DNA of 64,000 nucleotides from an uncultured Desulfobacter sp. (GTDB lineage Bacteria > Desulfobacterota > Desulfobacteria > Desulfobacterales > Desulfobacteraceae), in contig NZ_OY761440.1 of assembly GCF_963664415.1 (NCBI RefSeq), forward strand, positions 186,001-250,000. Direction: 5' to 3'. Position 1 is the first letter of the stretch. Each line of letters opens with the position of its first letter. Position numbers and translations under genes: made by a program. Shown here one piece after another: positions 17,084-26,300 of the stretch. The notes under the pieces were generated by a model. The model worked only from the letters and a program-made list of their open reading frames with translations, searched no databases and was not told the origin of the DNA.

Positions 17084-20000
17084 TTAATCCACGGCCTCCC
17101 AGGAAATGATACCGGATTTAATATCCCCGGGATTGATCTGATCTATGGTTTCGATGGATCCGGTACTGGTCTGGACAAATGCCTTTGATCCTTCCTGCTT
17201 GCCCACATGGATATTGGGAGTGACAGACAAGCCTTTGCCAAGCGAAATGACACGGGTGATTTTCACATCATTTTCTTGACCATCCCCTTCTCTGTCTACT
17301 GCAGATGAACCGATAGCAGACAGGTAGTATGCTGTACCGGTTTTATAATACACCGCATAAAGGTTACTTGTGCCCTCAAAGGAACAAATGTCATCGGAGG
17401 GAATATAAGTGGTGAAAGTTAAAAGTTCTCCAAACAAGGTTGCCTGGCCCAGGTTTCTTTCCTTAAGCCCTTCAAAATCCAGATACCAGCCGTCACTTTT
17501 GTCTACAGCCGTCATCAAGCTGTCCCAGTTGCCGATAGTGGTAGTACCGTCAATATCCGTAAGGCCTGTTACTTTTTTATCACCATAAACATCTGCATCA
17601 GAAACGTCCAGCATTGAGGCGGTAGTAACTTGACCCCAGGTCATGGGTTCGGTTTTTTCACCGGACGCATCAACTGAGTCCAGATCCCAAACTCCGTTTG
17701 AGTTAGCATCGGTAAACGGCTCCTTGACGGCATAATAGGATTGAAGGCCGGTGGTGGCACTTTCTGCTGCAATGGCGGCATCCCCACGGACAAAAAACCG
17801 TCCTGTGCCGAAATAAACCCATCGAAAATCGTTGTCGTCTATACCCACAGACGGGGCCGTGACAATGGTTTGATTGGCGGCTGTTTCTAAAAACACGCTA
17901 TCGCCTTTCCAGTCCGATGGGGACAATTTATTATCAAACACCATTCGCCTCATTTTACCCGACCATCCACTTCCATTGTCACCGGCAACAGTTCCGAAAT
18001 AAACCACATCTGCATTGAAATCCAGGTTATAATCCACGGTAATGGGGTCGGAAACAAAAGAATTTTCATCCAATTCCACATAATAGTCGTGGGCCGAAGC
18101 CCCGGCAGGTGCTGTGGTAAACGAACCTGAATCGTCCAGGGTTTTAACAGTATTATTCAGGCCCAGCTCTTTCAAATCCACCACATATAACTTGGCTTTT
18201 TGTTTGCTGATCGCGTAATCCAAGGCCCCGCTTCCACCGTTGCCGTCAGCTATGCCCGCAGACGACGCCGGGCCGGAACCGAATACCAGATACCAGTCGT
18301 TTTCCTTTATGGTGCCAGTGGTGGCATCCTTATCTTTCATGGGTACTACCGTGGGATAACAGGTGGTATATCCCATCCCCTCCAACTTGATTTCGGCCAT
18401 CACCTTCGGCGGTAGTTCAGGGTTCGTAATATCCATGATCACATAGGCCGAAGACATGACGGGATCGGACGCGGTGGCAGTGTTACCATCGGTTTTATCC
18501 AAATCCGCCTGGATCCGTCCTCCGCCGAACCGCATCCCGACCACAAGAAAAGTGCCCCAGTTCGGTTCCGTATCACTATCCGTATAATGGGTATCGTCAG
18601 GCAGTATCTTGGCTTCAAATATTTTCGGTTTAAGGTCGCAGTAATATACATGGGGATAATCGGTTTCCGTAAGCCAATATAAATGGGGGAGCAAGTTAAA
18701 CGGGATATAGGCCCACATCTCCGATCCCAGTTGGTATTCCTTCTCTGTACTCGCCGTGGTCAGCTTTGTTTTAAATTCTTTATTGTCATCATCATAAAAT
18801 CCCCCGTTAAAGGCGTGGATCATTCCGTCGTTTGCACCGGTATAAACCATATTCCGCCGATTTTGAAAATGGCTTGCAAATTCGGCATAGGAGGTATCCC
18901 GGTAAAGCAGATGGTAATTTTCGGCGGGGCGGCCCACAATAGTAGGCGTGGAGTAAACAATATCTCCCAGACGCCAGGTTTCCATGGTACCGTCATCATC
19001 GTAATCCACTTGCCGGGAACGAAATGCCGGCAGCGTATAAGAAGGTGTTGTGCCCGAGACATACTCACCCTGATCCTCGCCCCGGATATAATTGATCACC
19101 CGGTAACTCTGCTGTTTTATAAAATCCTTGAAATCATCGCTGTATGACCTGAACGTATTCATTGAAACAGATGCCCCATTATAATTAACACTGGGTTCGT
19201 TTTCAAATGTGGGATAAATATTCAGGTAAGGAAAAATTTTTGATGTATCACTCATATCCGTATCCGTCGGTACTGCGGTGGAAACAAACTCCTGCTGCTC
19301 CCCGTCATCCGCCACCATGTCGCCGTCCTTGTCAATAAAGGTAAAAACATATCGATTCCGACTGATCGCTGTATAAATGCGCTGAGATGTGACCTCGTCA
19401 TCTGTCATTTCATTGAGCCAGTCCGAAGATGACCAGACAAAATTAATATCATCCGTGGACCCTGAAAATTCCGGTGTTTGGCCGTCCTCAATTTCTTCAT
19501 CTCCGTCGCTGTCGTAGTATTTTTTTACAATACTTCCGTCAAAAACAATGATCCGGTCGTCTTTGAGATCCAGCTTGGCATCCCCGTTGGTATCCTCCCG
19601 CATGTTGCCGTAGCTGTCCACAAACAGGGAGTGAATCTGGCCGGCCCAATTGATGGTATTGCCCAAAGGACCTTTGAACTCCGGATAAAATACGGCCTGG
19701 TATACCGCGCCTTCACCGGACCGGGTCTGGGAGATGACAGACGCCGCAGTACCGGAGGCGGTACGCCTGAGAATATCGGCAAAGGAGCGGTTCAGCTCTT
19801 CTTCCAGCTTCAGGGGATTCTGGACATAAAAGTAAGTATCCGGAGTACCGTCGGAGTCCTTATCCCATTCGTTGTCCTGATTTGGATACCCATCGCCGTC
19901 ATAATCTTCGAATCCCCCCCATTTAGCTGCGTACCATAGCGGATTTTTCAAAAGCGTTGCAACAGTCCCGCCGGTTCCCGGGATAAACGTCCGTGTCGCC

Positions 20001-23000
20001 GTCAGGGGAAGGTAAGTATCGTCGTCCCAATCACCGCCCGGGTCTTCTCCCGGCGGTGTATCCAGAAAATAGTCCGGATCAGAGCCTTCACCGGTATCTT
20101 TGTCCCGCACCTCCAAATAAGTTCCGTCTTTAGTGGTGCCTGAAATAATATATCCCATATGCTGTATAATCCCGCCTGCCGCATAGCTGGAGTTCAGACT
20201 GATCTCAACCTGGGTCCCCTGGGTCGGATCGGATACGGCATTTCCACTGCTGTCCTGGACCTGGTAAATATACTCCACAACGGCGTCCATGTCATGGTCC
20301 GCGCCCTGCTCTACGTCCTCGTAGTTGATCCTGAATTTTCCGCTGGCCGGTGTAATCTCTTCCACAAAGAAATCAACAATGGTGTTGGTGGGCTGAAATT
20401 TCCCCTCGTCGGCTGAAATGCTTGACCCCCCAACGGACTTGGCAAAGGGCACCAGGGTAATCATGTTGGTGCCGACAGTAATCTCAATCCGGGGCAGCGG
20501 AGAGGCAAGGCCCACACAATAGGTGGCGACTGACTGATCCTGGGCTGCAGCACCATGCAAATCTTTTTGATTGCCATAATAGGCCACGGATGCGGAATAA
20601 TAGCTGCCCTGTTTTGTGGGTTCTTCCGGACAAAGGCCCCGAACAGCACCAAGGTCGGAAACCGTCTTGGGCGTACAAGCACCGTCGTATGACGCAGCCT
20701 CGCCGATAAAGTGTGTGGTAAGCCCCTCTTCCTTGGCCGTTATGGTGTTGGCCAAAGCCCCCACATCCAGATCACCCAGGGAGGATGAAGAGAACGATGG
20801 ATTGAAATCACTGCCCGGGAGCTGGTCCGAATCATAGGTTGGACTGATATCGGACAATACCAGCATGAAGGGCTTGGCGCAATAATCAAACCCGTCTAAT
20901 TCCCCATTGGCATTGATATCCTCTCCGGTGTCGAGACTGCCGTTTCCGTTAATATCTTCACCGTTGGTGTAAGGATCCAGCCAGCCGGGTTTCGGCAACC
21001 CTAACTCATTGTCGTCATGGGTTGATGTTGTGTCGTAGGTAAAGTCGCCGGTGGGGGTTTTGGCCCCTGAAAAATATCTCAGGGTCTCATACATCATTTC
21101 GGCAACGGGATTTCCCCACATCCGACACTCGCCCTCTTTCAAGGCGCGTGTAGTGATCCAGCCGCAGTTGGAATTATACGAACTGGACCCATAATCAAAA
21201 TCAACAACCCTGAATAGATCAATGGTCTTGATAATCCCATTGACCGTTGATCCGCTTTCTTTATATCGAAATTGTCCTGTTGTTGCGTTGATTTCATCGG
21301 TAATGGAGCGGATATTTTTCCTTAAGGCTCCCCCCGATGTATTTTTTGTGTAAGATCCGGTGAGTAATCCAAAGTACATACGGTCGGATTCTCCGTGGCG
21401 CTGGAGCAAACCAATGGGTTTATAAACGCCCGATGGATAAAGTTTTGAATTGGATTCCACACCCACGGAGGGGTCACAGACCTTGACCCGTACTGTATGG
21501 TCGGTGAGGGTGGCATTGGCCGGAATGGGCTCTGTCTCCTCCATCATCTCAATTTCCCTGATGGCAACCCCGTCGACCTCGGCATTCGATGTCCCGGAAA
21601 TATTGATCCGGTAATAGGTGTACTCACCGGTCTCATCACATTCAAATGTTTCGGAATTTCCGTCCGTCAGACCGGCATCGGTCTCTGAATCCAGTTCCGT
21701 CCAAGAGGTGCCGTCATTGGACCCCATAAGGGTCCAGTCATCCGGAGCATCGGTGCCCCCGTTGATGGAATAGGATTTGATTTCCCTGGCACTGGCAAAT
21801 TGAAATTGAATCCACACAGCGGTATCGGTATCGGGTTCATCAGGATAAATCCAGAGGGTATTGTCATCGTCATCAAATGCAAGTTCCGGGTCTGGCTCTC
21901 CTCCGGTCCCAGTGATGGACACCTTGTCGTATTTACACTCGCTCAAAGCACTCGCATTATGAGATGTTGCAAAAATTCCCACATCCTGTTCCGTGCTCGC
22001 AGTAGTGAGGGTCGCCGTCCCCCGCTGCGTCCAGTTCGAATTGGTGTCACTGTAATATCCGGTAAAGACCTGTCCGACTTTGGTCAGCCGGACCCATTTA
22101 GGCAGCGGTGTGGCACTCCCCCCGCTACTATTACTGTCCAAATAACCGTTCGCATTTGAATCCGTTTGAAAAGCAAAGCCGGAACTGGGGGTCACGGCGA
22201 TCATGCAATACCCGGTGGACACTTTTGGGCGGGTCATATCGTTCCTGACCATGATACCGGTCTTGGCCCACCCGTTTGTATTCTGCTGAGAGTCCACCTT
22301 AAGCCTGAAATCAAAATCACCGGAAATATTATCCAGATACACAGCGGCAAATTCATCGTTTCCGGTCCATACATCGGCACCGGCACCTTTAATGATAAGC
22401 TGCCCCCCGGTTTCGTCAAATGATGTTCCGGTATGGCCCTCATTGTCAGCGGTCTGCCACCCCCCGGCCAGGCTGCCGTCATCAAAATCATCATTTATTG
22501 AAATTTCGCCCCCCCCAGCCACATAACTATCATCCATGGTTCCGGCAGTCCCGCTGGTCGTCACATCCACCACACCGCCGGAGACATTGTTATCCAGAAT
22601 ACTTCTCCGCCCTGACCCGTCGTTTCCCTGATCTCCTGCAACCGGCCGTTCTATGGCCACCCATTCCCAGATTCTCAGGACACTGTTTTCTAATACCCTG
22701 AGAAGGGGGTTACCCGTATTGGACAGCGAGGTAGAAACAAAAAGATGGCGGCTGTCGCCTTTGGGCTGATCCAATGGCGTGTAATCCTGAATATCATATC
22801 CGTCATGATCGATAGAATAGTATTCCTTACCCCAGGAATGGGCATCCTGGGGGATAAATGAACGTTCAAGAACGGTTTCCGTTGATGTGTCCGTGTACCG
22901 GAACCCGCCGTACAGAACCTTCCGAAGGCAATCCATCCGACTCATGGTCAGATAATTAAGAAAATCCCCACTCCAGTAATCTCCGTCAGCCGCCTTTTTA

Positions 23001-23344
23001 TCACTGGTCTTGCCCCGGGGTTCAAAACGATTTGAGCCGGATACATACGCATAATACTTATAGGAATCAAAATAACCGTAATAATCAATAGCCGGATTAT
23101 AGCCCACATCCAATGTACCGTCCCCATTCAGATCCGACGCATCGTTATATGCCTCATAGTAGAGCTTATGATTCCGCCCCATAACCAGCATAACCAGGGG
23201 GGGAACTCCGGCCGTAACAAAGGGGGGGACAGCCTGGTAGTCGGATGATGTGGCCGCTTTTGCCGGAAAAGGAGAAAACACCAGGGAATGAATAAAAATA
23301 AAGAGCATCGGGTAAATTGCTGTACTCATGCTTTTTCGGAACAT
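17084..23344 (-). CDS. pilY1: PilY1-type pilus tip adhesin with inserted lectin-like and discoidin modules
   Basis: A 2086-residue exported protein: signal peptide 1-30 (cleavage after AKA), a calcium-loop-like DLNGDGTLD at 71-79, and the N-terminal PilY1 region to about 237. Between RIWEWVAIERPVAG and DHTVRVKVCDPSVG, which are adjacent in ordinary PilY1 proteins of this group as I know them, about 370 residues are inserted. These hold a LamG/concanavalin-like sandwich (about 285-478, DDFDDGSLAGGWQ to YDKVSI) and an F5/8 type C (discoidin)-like domain (about 485-603, TLWIYPDE to IREIEM). The C-terminal half is the PilY1 beta-propeller (NMVYTGANDGMIHAFNGG, FLVVGMRFGGG, VYFGTGRFF) with several DxDxD calcium loops. 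PilY1 primes minor-pilin assembly and acts as an adhesin and mechanosensor; the inserts probably widen its carbohydrate or surface binding. Last gene of the pilus operon. Confidence 0.9.
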   Translation of the reverse strand: MFRKSMSTAIYPMLFIFIHSLVFSPFPAKAATSSDYQAVPPFVTAGVPPLVMLVMGRNHKLYYEAYNDASDLNGDGTLDVGYNPAIDYYGYFDSYKYYAYVSGSNRFEPRGKTSDKKAADGDYWSGDFLNYLTMSRMDCLRKVLYGGFRYTDTSTETVLERSFIPQDAHSWGKEYYSIDHDGYDIQDYTPLDQPKGDSRHLFVSTSLSNTGNPLLRVLENSVLRIWEWVAIERPVAGDQGNDGSGRRSILDNNVSGGVVDVTTSGTAGTMDDSYVAGGGEISINDDFDDGSLAGGWQTADNEGHTGTSFDETGGQLIIKGAGADVWTGNDEFAAVYLDNISGDFDFRLKVDSQQNTNGWAKTGIMVRNDMTRPKVSTGYCMIAVTPSSGFAFQTDSNANGYLDSNSSGGSATPLPKWVRLTKVGQVFTGYYSDTNSNWTQRGTATLTTASTEQDVGIFATSHNASALSECKYDKVSITGTGGEPDPELAFDDDDNTLWIYPDEPDTDTAVWIQFQFASAREIKSYSINGGTDAPDDWTLMGSNDGTSWTELDSETDAGLTDGNSETFECDETGEYTYYRINISGTSNAEVDGVAIREIEMMEETEPIPANATLTDHTVRVKVCDPSVGVESNSKLYPSGVYKPIGLLQRHGESDRMYFGLLTGSYTKNTSGGALRKNIRSITDEINATTGQFRYKESGSTVNGIIKTIDLFRVVDFDYGSSSYNSNCGWITTRALKEGECRMWGNPVAEMMYETLRYFSGAKTPTGDFTYDTTSTHDDNELGLPKPGWLDPYTNGEDINGNGSLDTGEDINANGELDGFDYCAKPFMLVLSDISPTYDSDQLPGSDFNPSFSSSSLGDLDVGALANTITAKEEGLTTHFIGEAASYDGACTPKTVSDLGAVRGLCPEEPTKQGSYYSASVAYYGNQKDLHGAAAQDQSVATYCVGLASPLPRIEITVGTNMITLVPFAKSVGGSSISADEGKFQPTNTIVDFFVEEITPASGKFRINYEDVEQGADHDMDAVVEYIYQVQDSSGNAVSDPTQGTQVEISLNSSYAAGGIIQHMGYIISGTTKDGTYLEVRDKDTGEGSDPDYFLDTPPGEDPGGDWDDDTYLPLTATRTFIPGTGGTVATLLKNPLWYAAKWGGFEDYDGDGYPNQDNEWDKDSDGTPDTYFYVQNPLKLEEELNRSFADILRRTASGTAASVISQTRSGEGAVYQAVFYPEFKGPLGNTINWAGQIHSLFVDSYGNMREDTNGDAKLDLKDDRIIVFDGSIVKKYYDSDGDEEIEDGQTPEFSGSTDDINFVWSSSDWLNEMTDDEVTSQRIYTAISRNRYVFTFIDKDGDMVADDGEQQEFVSTAVPTDTDMSDTSKIFPYLNIYPTFENEPSVNYNGASVSMNTFRSYSDDFKDFIKQQSYRVINYIRGEDQGEYVSGTTPSYTLPAFRSRQVDYDDDGTMETWRLGDIVYSTPTIVGRPAENYHLLYRDTSYAEFASHFQNRRNMVYTGANDGMIHAFNGGFYDDDNKEFKTKLTTASTEKEYQLGSEMWAYIPFNLLPHLYWLTETDYPHVYYCDLKPKIFEAKILPDDTHYTDSDTEPNWGTFLVVGMRFGGGRIQADLDKTDGNTATASDPVMSSAYVIMDITNPELPPKVMAEIKLEGMGYTTCYPTVVPMKDKDATTGTIKENDWYLVFGSGPASSAGIADGNGGSGALDYAISKQKAKLYVVDLKELGLNNTVKTLDDSGSFTTAPAGASAHDYYVELDENSFVSDPITVDYNLDFNADVVYFGTVAGDNGSGWSGKMRRMVFDNKLSPSDWKGDSVFLETAANQTIVTAPSVGIDDNDFRWVYFGTGRFFVRGDAAIAAESATTGLQSYYAVKEPFTDANSNGVWDLDSVDASGEKTEPMTWGQVTTASMLDVSDADVYGDKKVTGLTDIDGTTTIGNWDSLMTAVDKSDGWYLDFEGLKERNLGQATLFGELLTFTTYIPSDDICSFEGTSNLYAVYYKTGTAYYLSAIGSSAVDREGDGQENDVKITRVISLGKGLSVTPNIHVGKQEGSKAFVQTSTGSIETIDQINPGDIKSGIISWEAVD

Positions 23345-23354
23345 CTTTCTCTCC

Positions 23355-23672
23355 TTAATCCACTAAAACGATTTGGGTTATTTTTTTTTTCCAAACCTTC
23401 ATTATCACCGTTTGCCCTTTTCTGATTTCCGAACGTTCCACCGGTGTCTCATCATATTCGCCTTTCTTGCGGAAGGTACGCCGAAAAACTGCGGCATAGG
23501 GCACAAACTCGTAGATAATTTTATTCACCGTGATATAATCCTGGCCATCAACCGTCCAGACCGGTTTCTTAACCACACCCTCTTCCCAAACGGCCTGTCC
23601 GGAAAAAAGGGTACCTGGCCCGAAAATACCGAATGCAAATACAATGCCCAGTATCAAGTTTCTTATTTTCAT
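23355..23672 (-). CDS. Small exported protein of the pilus operon
   Basis: The start is set at ATG 23672 because CAGGAGGGTGCC directly precedes it; the frame is open further upstream into pilX. The 105-residue product has a signal peptide (MKIRNLILGIVFAFGIFGPGTLFSG) and a small basic domain: AVWEEGVVKKPVWTVDGQDYITVNKIIYEF to VIMKVWKKKITQIVLVD. I do not recognise the family. It lies ten bases upstream of pilY1 and is presumably co-translated; a role as a chaperone or partner of PilY1 is inference from position only. Confidence 0.75.
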   Translation of the reverse strand: MKIRNLILGIVFAFGIFGPGTLFSGQAVWEEGVVKKPVWTVDGQDYITVNKIIYEFVPYAAVFRRTFRKKGEYDETPVERSEIRKGQTVIMKVWKKKITQIVLVD

Positions 23673-23712
23673 GGCACCCTCCTGATAAAACGTTTTATGC
23701 TCATGGATTTCC

Positions 23713-24303
23713 TTAATATTTACAAACACCTTCACTTCCTATCAAATGCCTGTAATTTATACGAATACAAACATTGCTCTTCTGCCGGCCCTGGTGTTTG
23801 GAAAAAACATTGTAAATAATTTGCCCCCCGCCGCTTGCACTCCCTTTGCCTTTTCCCTCATATCCTGCAGCCATCTGAAGGGCGCTGCCCGTTGACAGTT
23901 CAGTGTTTCCGAATACGGTCAAATTGGTGTGGGGCTGAGCATCGTTTTTCGGCCAGCGGATATCCCTCTCCGTATCAGACGGGTAATCACCAGCGGTTGG
24001 CTCATTTTCCTGAAATGCAAAATCTTTATCTACGACTTCAACGCTCCCAATGGTCAGAGGCTCTGCGTTAAAACCGTCGGCACAGGCAATGTTCTGCTCA
24101 ATCAATTCCCGCCCCACTTCAGTCCCCCCGTCTGCCGCGTAAAAGGAAGTTTTGTATAAGCGGTCATTGGAGGCAATTTTGATTTCAATGGTGGAGGTAT
24201 TCATGGAAGAAACGCCGATAATCGTCACCACAACCAGAATCATCAGTGCAATGATAAGGGCGGAGCCTTCGTTATTATTTACAGGATGCATAATAGTATT
24301 CAT
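23713..24303 (-). CDS. pilX: Minor pilin PilX-like
   Basis: The 196-residue protein has a cytoplasmic leader with NNNEGSALIIALMILVVVTIIGVSSM, the PilX N-terminal pattern in which the prepilin-type helix lacks the classical G-F-T-L-x-E and instead carries a G-S-A-L context. The C-terminal part is variable and glycine/serine-rich. It follows pilV by four bases. Works with PilV, PilW and FimT to build the tip complex under PilY1. Confidence 0.82.
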   Translation of the reverse strand: MNTIMHPVNNNEGSALIIALMILVVVTIIGVSSMNTSTIEIKIASNDRLYKTSFYAADGGTEVGRELIEQNIACADGFNAEPLTIGSVEVVDKDFAFQENEPTAGDYPSDTERDIRWPKNDAQPHTNLTVFGNTELSTGSALQMAAGYEGKGKGSASGGGQIIYNVFSKHQGRQKSNVCIRINYRHLIGSEGVCKY

Positions 24304-24307
24304 ATTA

Positions 24308-24715
24308 TCAAAAACTTATGGCTTTATAGTATTCAGAAATATATGTTTTGGTAGTGCCCTTGTCTGTCCACCCCACGGTCATGGTAATTTTTTTGACATT
24401 GGGAATCGGATCAGAATTCGTCACGGTCCATGAAACATTGTAGTCCCCCTGTTGTTTTGATCCATTCACAAAATCGTCATCATCGTAAGGCAGACGGATC
24501 AAACCTTCTATTTCATTTGCTGCAAAGCCTGAACTTTCCGTAAATTTCCAGGCGGTTTCGTTTCCCTGGATTGCGGATATATGCATTTGAATAATCCCCA
24601 AAATTCCAATGGCAAGTATGGATGTTGCAATCATTACTTCCAGCAGGGTGAATCCGGCCTGACCGGGCCTTCTTTTATCTTCTCGGCCCCTCTTGCTTAT
24701 CCCACTGTTATTCAT
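24308..24715 (-). CDS. pilV: Minor pilin PilV-like
   Basis: A type IV prepilin: basic leader RRPGQAG, cleaved before FTLLEVMIATSILAIGILGIIQM, with the conserved Glu5. The 135-residue length is short for PilV, but the helix continuation (ILAIGILGI-QM) is characteristic. The rest is a small beta domain ending in an ISEYYKAISF strand. Second-to-third gene of the operon. Confidence 0.82.
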   Translation of the reverse strand: MNNSGISKRGREDKRRPGQAGFTLLEVMIATSILAIGILGIIQMHISAIQGNETAWKFTESSGFAANEIEGLIRLPYDDDDFVNGSKQQGDYNVSWTVTNSDPIPNVKKITMTVGWTDKGTTKTYISEYYKAISF

Positions 24716-24743
24716 GTTTTTACCCCGTCTTTTATCTCATAAA

Positions 24744-25418
24744 TCATAGACTCAAATTCCTGCAATGAACTATTGTTGAAATGGTTCGCGTTGCATGCTG
24801 GGAGGTATAATCCGTTTTACTGCCATCTACCTGAACCGTGACATTAATACGTACAGCAGTAATGTCATCAATCGTTGTGGTTGAATTTCCGTCTGCATCA
24901 AGGTATTCAAAAATAAGATTTTGAATGTTCTCAATCAAGGGCTGATTGCTCCCGCTGTCAATGGTAATTCCGACATCATTATCATTATCACTATACGCAT
25001 CATAGCGGACAAAAGATATGGTCTTTAATTCCCCATTTTCATCCACCTGGCCATCATTATCGTTATCCTCGGTATCCGTGTCTGCCACCAAAGTAAAGGT
25101 CAAGGGGCCGGTTCCGGATACCGGGGTTGTTTCTCCCGGCGGTGTGTAGCTTTCACCTTCCAAAACACCGTTTCCGGCTTTGGTTATGCCTGCCTTATAT
25201 TTACCGTAGGGATCATATCCAATCATCCGTATCTCGTTAGTCATCAATAAGATCCCCGCCCGAACACTTTGCTGCATATCAACGACCTGCATCTCGGATA
25301 ATCGAGTCTCCTGCTGATCGCCAAATGCTGAAACAATCATGGCGACGATAATACCGGTTACCGCTACGGCCACCATCAGTTCAATCAAAGAAAATCCGTG
25401 CTCATTGCTGCTGCCCAA
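24744..25418 (-). CDS. pilW: Minor pilin PilW-like
   Basis: Prepilin of 224 residues: leader MGSSNEHG, then FSLIELMVAVAVTGIIVAMIVSAF and the PilW-type MQQSVRAGILLMTNEIRMIGYDP motif. An acidic stretch (TDTEDNDNDGQVDENGEL, near residue 95-112) resembles a calcium-binding loop. The start codon is TTG at 25418, preceded by a G-rich segment; no in-frame ATG is available before the leader. Confidence 0.85.
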   Translation of the reverse strand: MGSSNEHGFSLIELMVAVAVTGIIVAMIVSAFGDQQETRLSEMQVVDMQQSVRAGILLMTNEIRMIGYDPYGKYKAGITKAGNGVLEGESYTPPGETTPVSGTGPLTFTLVADTDTEDNDNDGQVDENGELKTISFVRYDAYSDNDNDVGITIDSGSNQPLIENIQNLIFEYLDADGNSTTTIDDITAVRINVTVQVDGSKTDYTSQHATRTISTIVHCRNLSL

Positions 25419-25439
25419 ATCATCCCCCCCTTTACGACA

Positions 25440-25919
25440 TCACTCCACCCGGATATTTCCGGCGATACTCAAAACAACCTTTTTCTCCCGGATCGCACTC
25501 AGTTTGATCGTAATGGTCCCAAACTTATCCGGCACCCCTCGTGAGTTAAATCCCATGGTATCACTCACCGCTGTACATGTGATTTCCAAGCCCTCTGCCT
25601 TGACGTCAACCGTGCGGATCAATTCGCCGCCACCCGAATCAAAATTCCAATCTTCAGGGTTATCATCCCTGAAAAGCGTATAGGTGTCATTGCCCTCATC
25701 AACAAAGACCGCAGTCCTGACATGCTCATTGACCGCCAGCAGCTTGATCTCCTGAAGATCCGAAAAAACACCGCGTGCTACACTCCTCAATCTATATTCA
25801 TGAACCATGTCAATCATGTTTGGATAAGCAAGAGCTGCACCGATGCCGACAATGGCAACGACAATCATTACCTCCAAGAGTGTAAATCCGGAACGTTTTA
25901 CATTTTTTAACCTACTCAC
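25440..25919 (-). CDS. fimT: FimT/GspH-family pseudopilin
   Basis: First gene of the minor-pilin operon. Prepilin leader MSRLKNVKRSG with cleavage before FTLLEVMIVVAIVGIGAALAYPN, followed by the FimT/GspH signature LRSVARGVFSDLQEIKLLAVNEH. Start is a GTG with GGAGAAA upstream. The 159 residues match the family length. It lies 35 bases downstream of a -24/-12 promoter. Confidence 0.87.
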   Translation of the reverse strand: MSRLKNVKRSGFTLLEVMIVVAIVGIGAALAYPNMIDMVHEYRLRSVARGVFSDLQEIKLLAVNEHVRTAVFVDEGNDTYTLFRDDNPEDWNFDSGGGELIRTVDVKAEGLEITCTAVSDTMGFNSRGVPDKFGTITIKLSAIREKKVVLSIAGNIRVE

Positions 25920-25953
25920 TTTATGATTTTCTCCACGTTGGTTTAACTGAACA

Positions 25954-25970
25954 TTGCAAAATAAACGCCA
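25954..25970 (-). promoter_or_regulatory. Sigma-54 (-24/-12) promoter of the minor-pilin/PilY1 operon
   Basis: The minus strand reads TGGCGTTTATTTTGCAA. The invariant GG and GC doublets are exactly ten bases apart, as required for RpoN, and the flanking T-TGGC and TTGCAA match the consensus. It sits 35 bases before the fimT GTG start. Sigma-54 control is well known for pilin genes and would need an enhancer-binding activator, which is not in the window. Confidence 0.75.
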
Positions 25971-26300
25971 AAGTGATTTAAATTCATTTATTTCTATCTT
26001 CCCTCAATAAAACGATTCCTCAGAGTTTGTTAGATAGTTATCAATTGAATAGCGAAATGTAAGTATAATAATTAAAAAATTCACAATTGACAATACATAC
26101 TCGTTAAAGGCGCGCATTATTTGGCGAAATAAAAATAACATCATGATGAAATATAACCGCCAACGATATATCATCAAATGAGGCAGAAACAAGAAGTGAG
26201 TTCATGAAGATTGATTTCTTGGTATATATTCTTCGTTTCCTTCATGGTAAAATACGCAATGTTCAGCCTACGACATTACACACAGCAACCGTATACAACT

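Noticed and set aside
17084..23344. Possibility that PilY1 is a chimera of two genes or contains a frameshift
   Set aside because: The frame is continuous over 2086 codons and both PilY1 halves are present around the insert.
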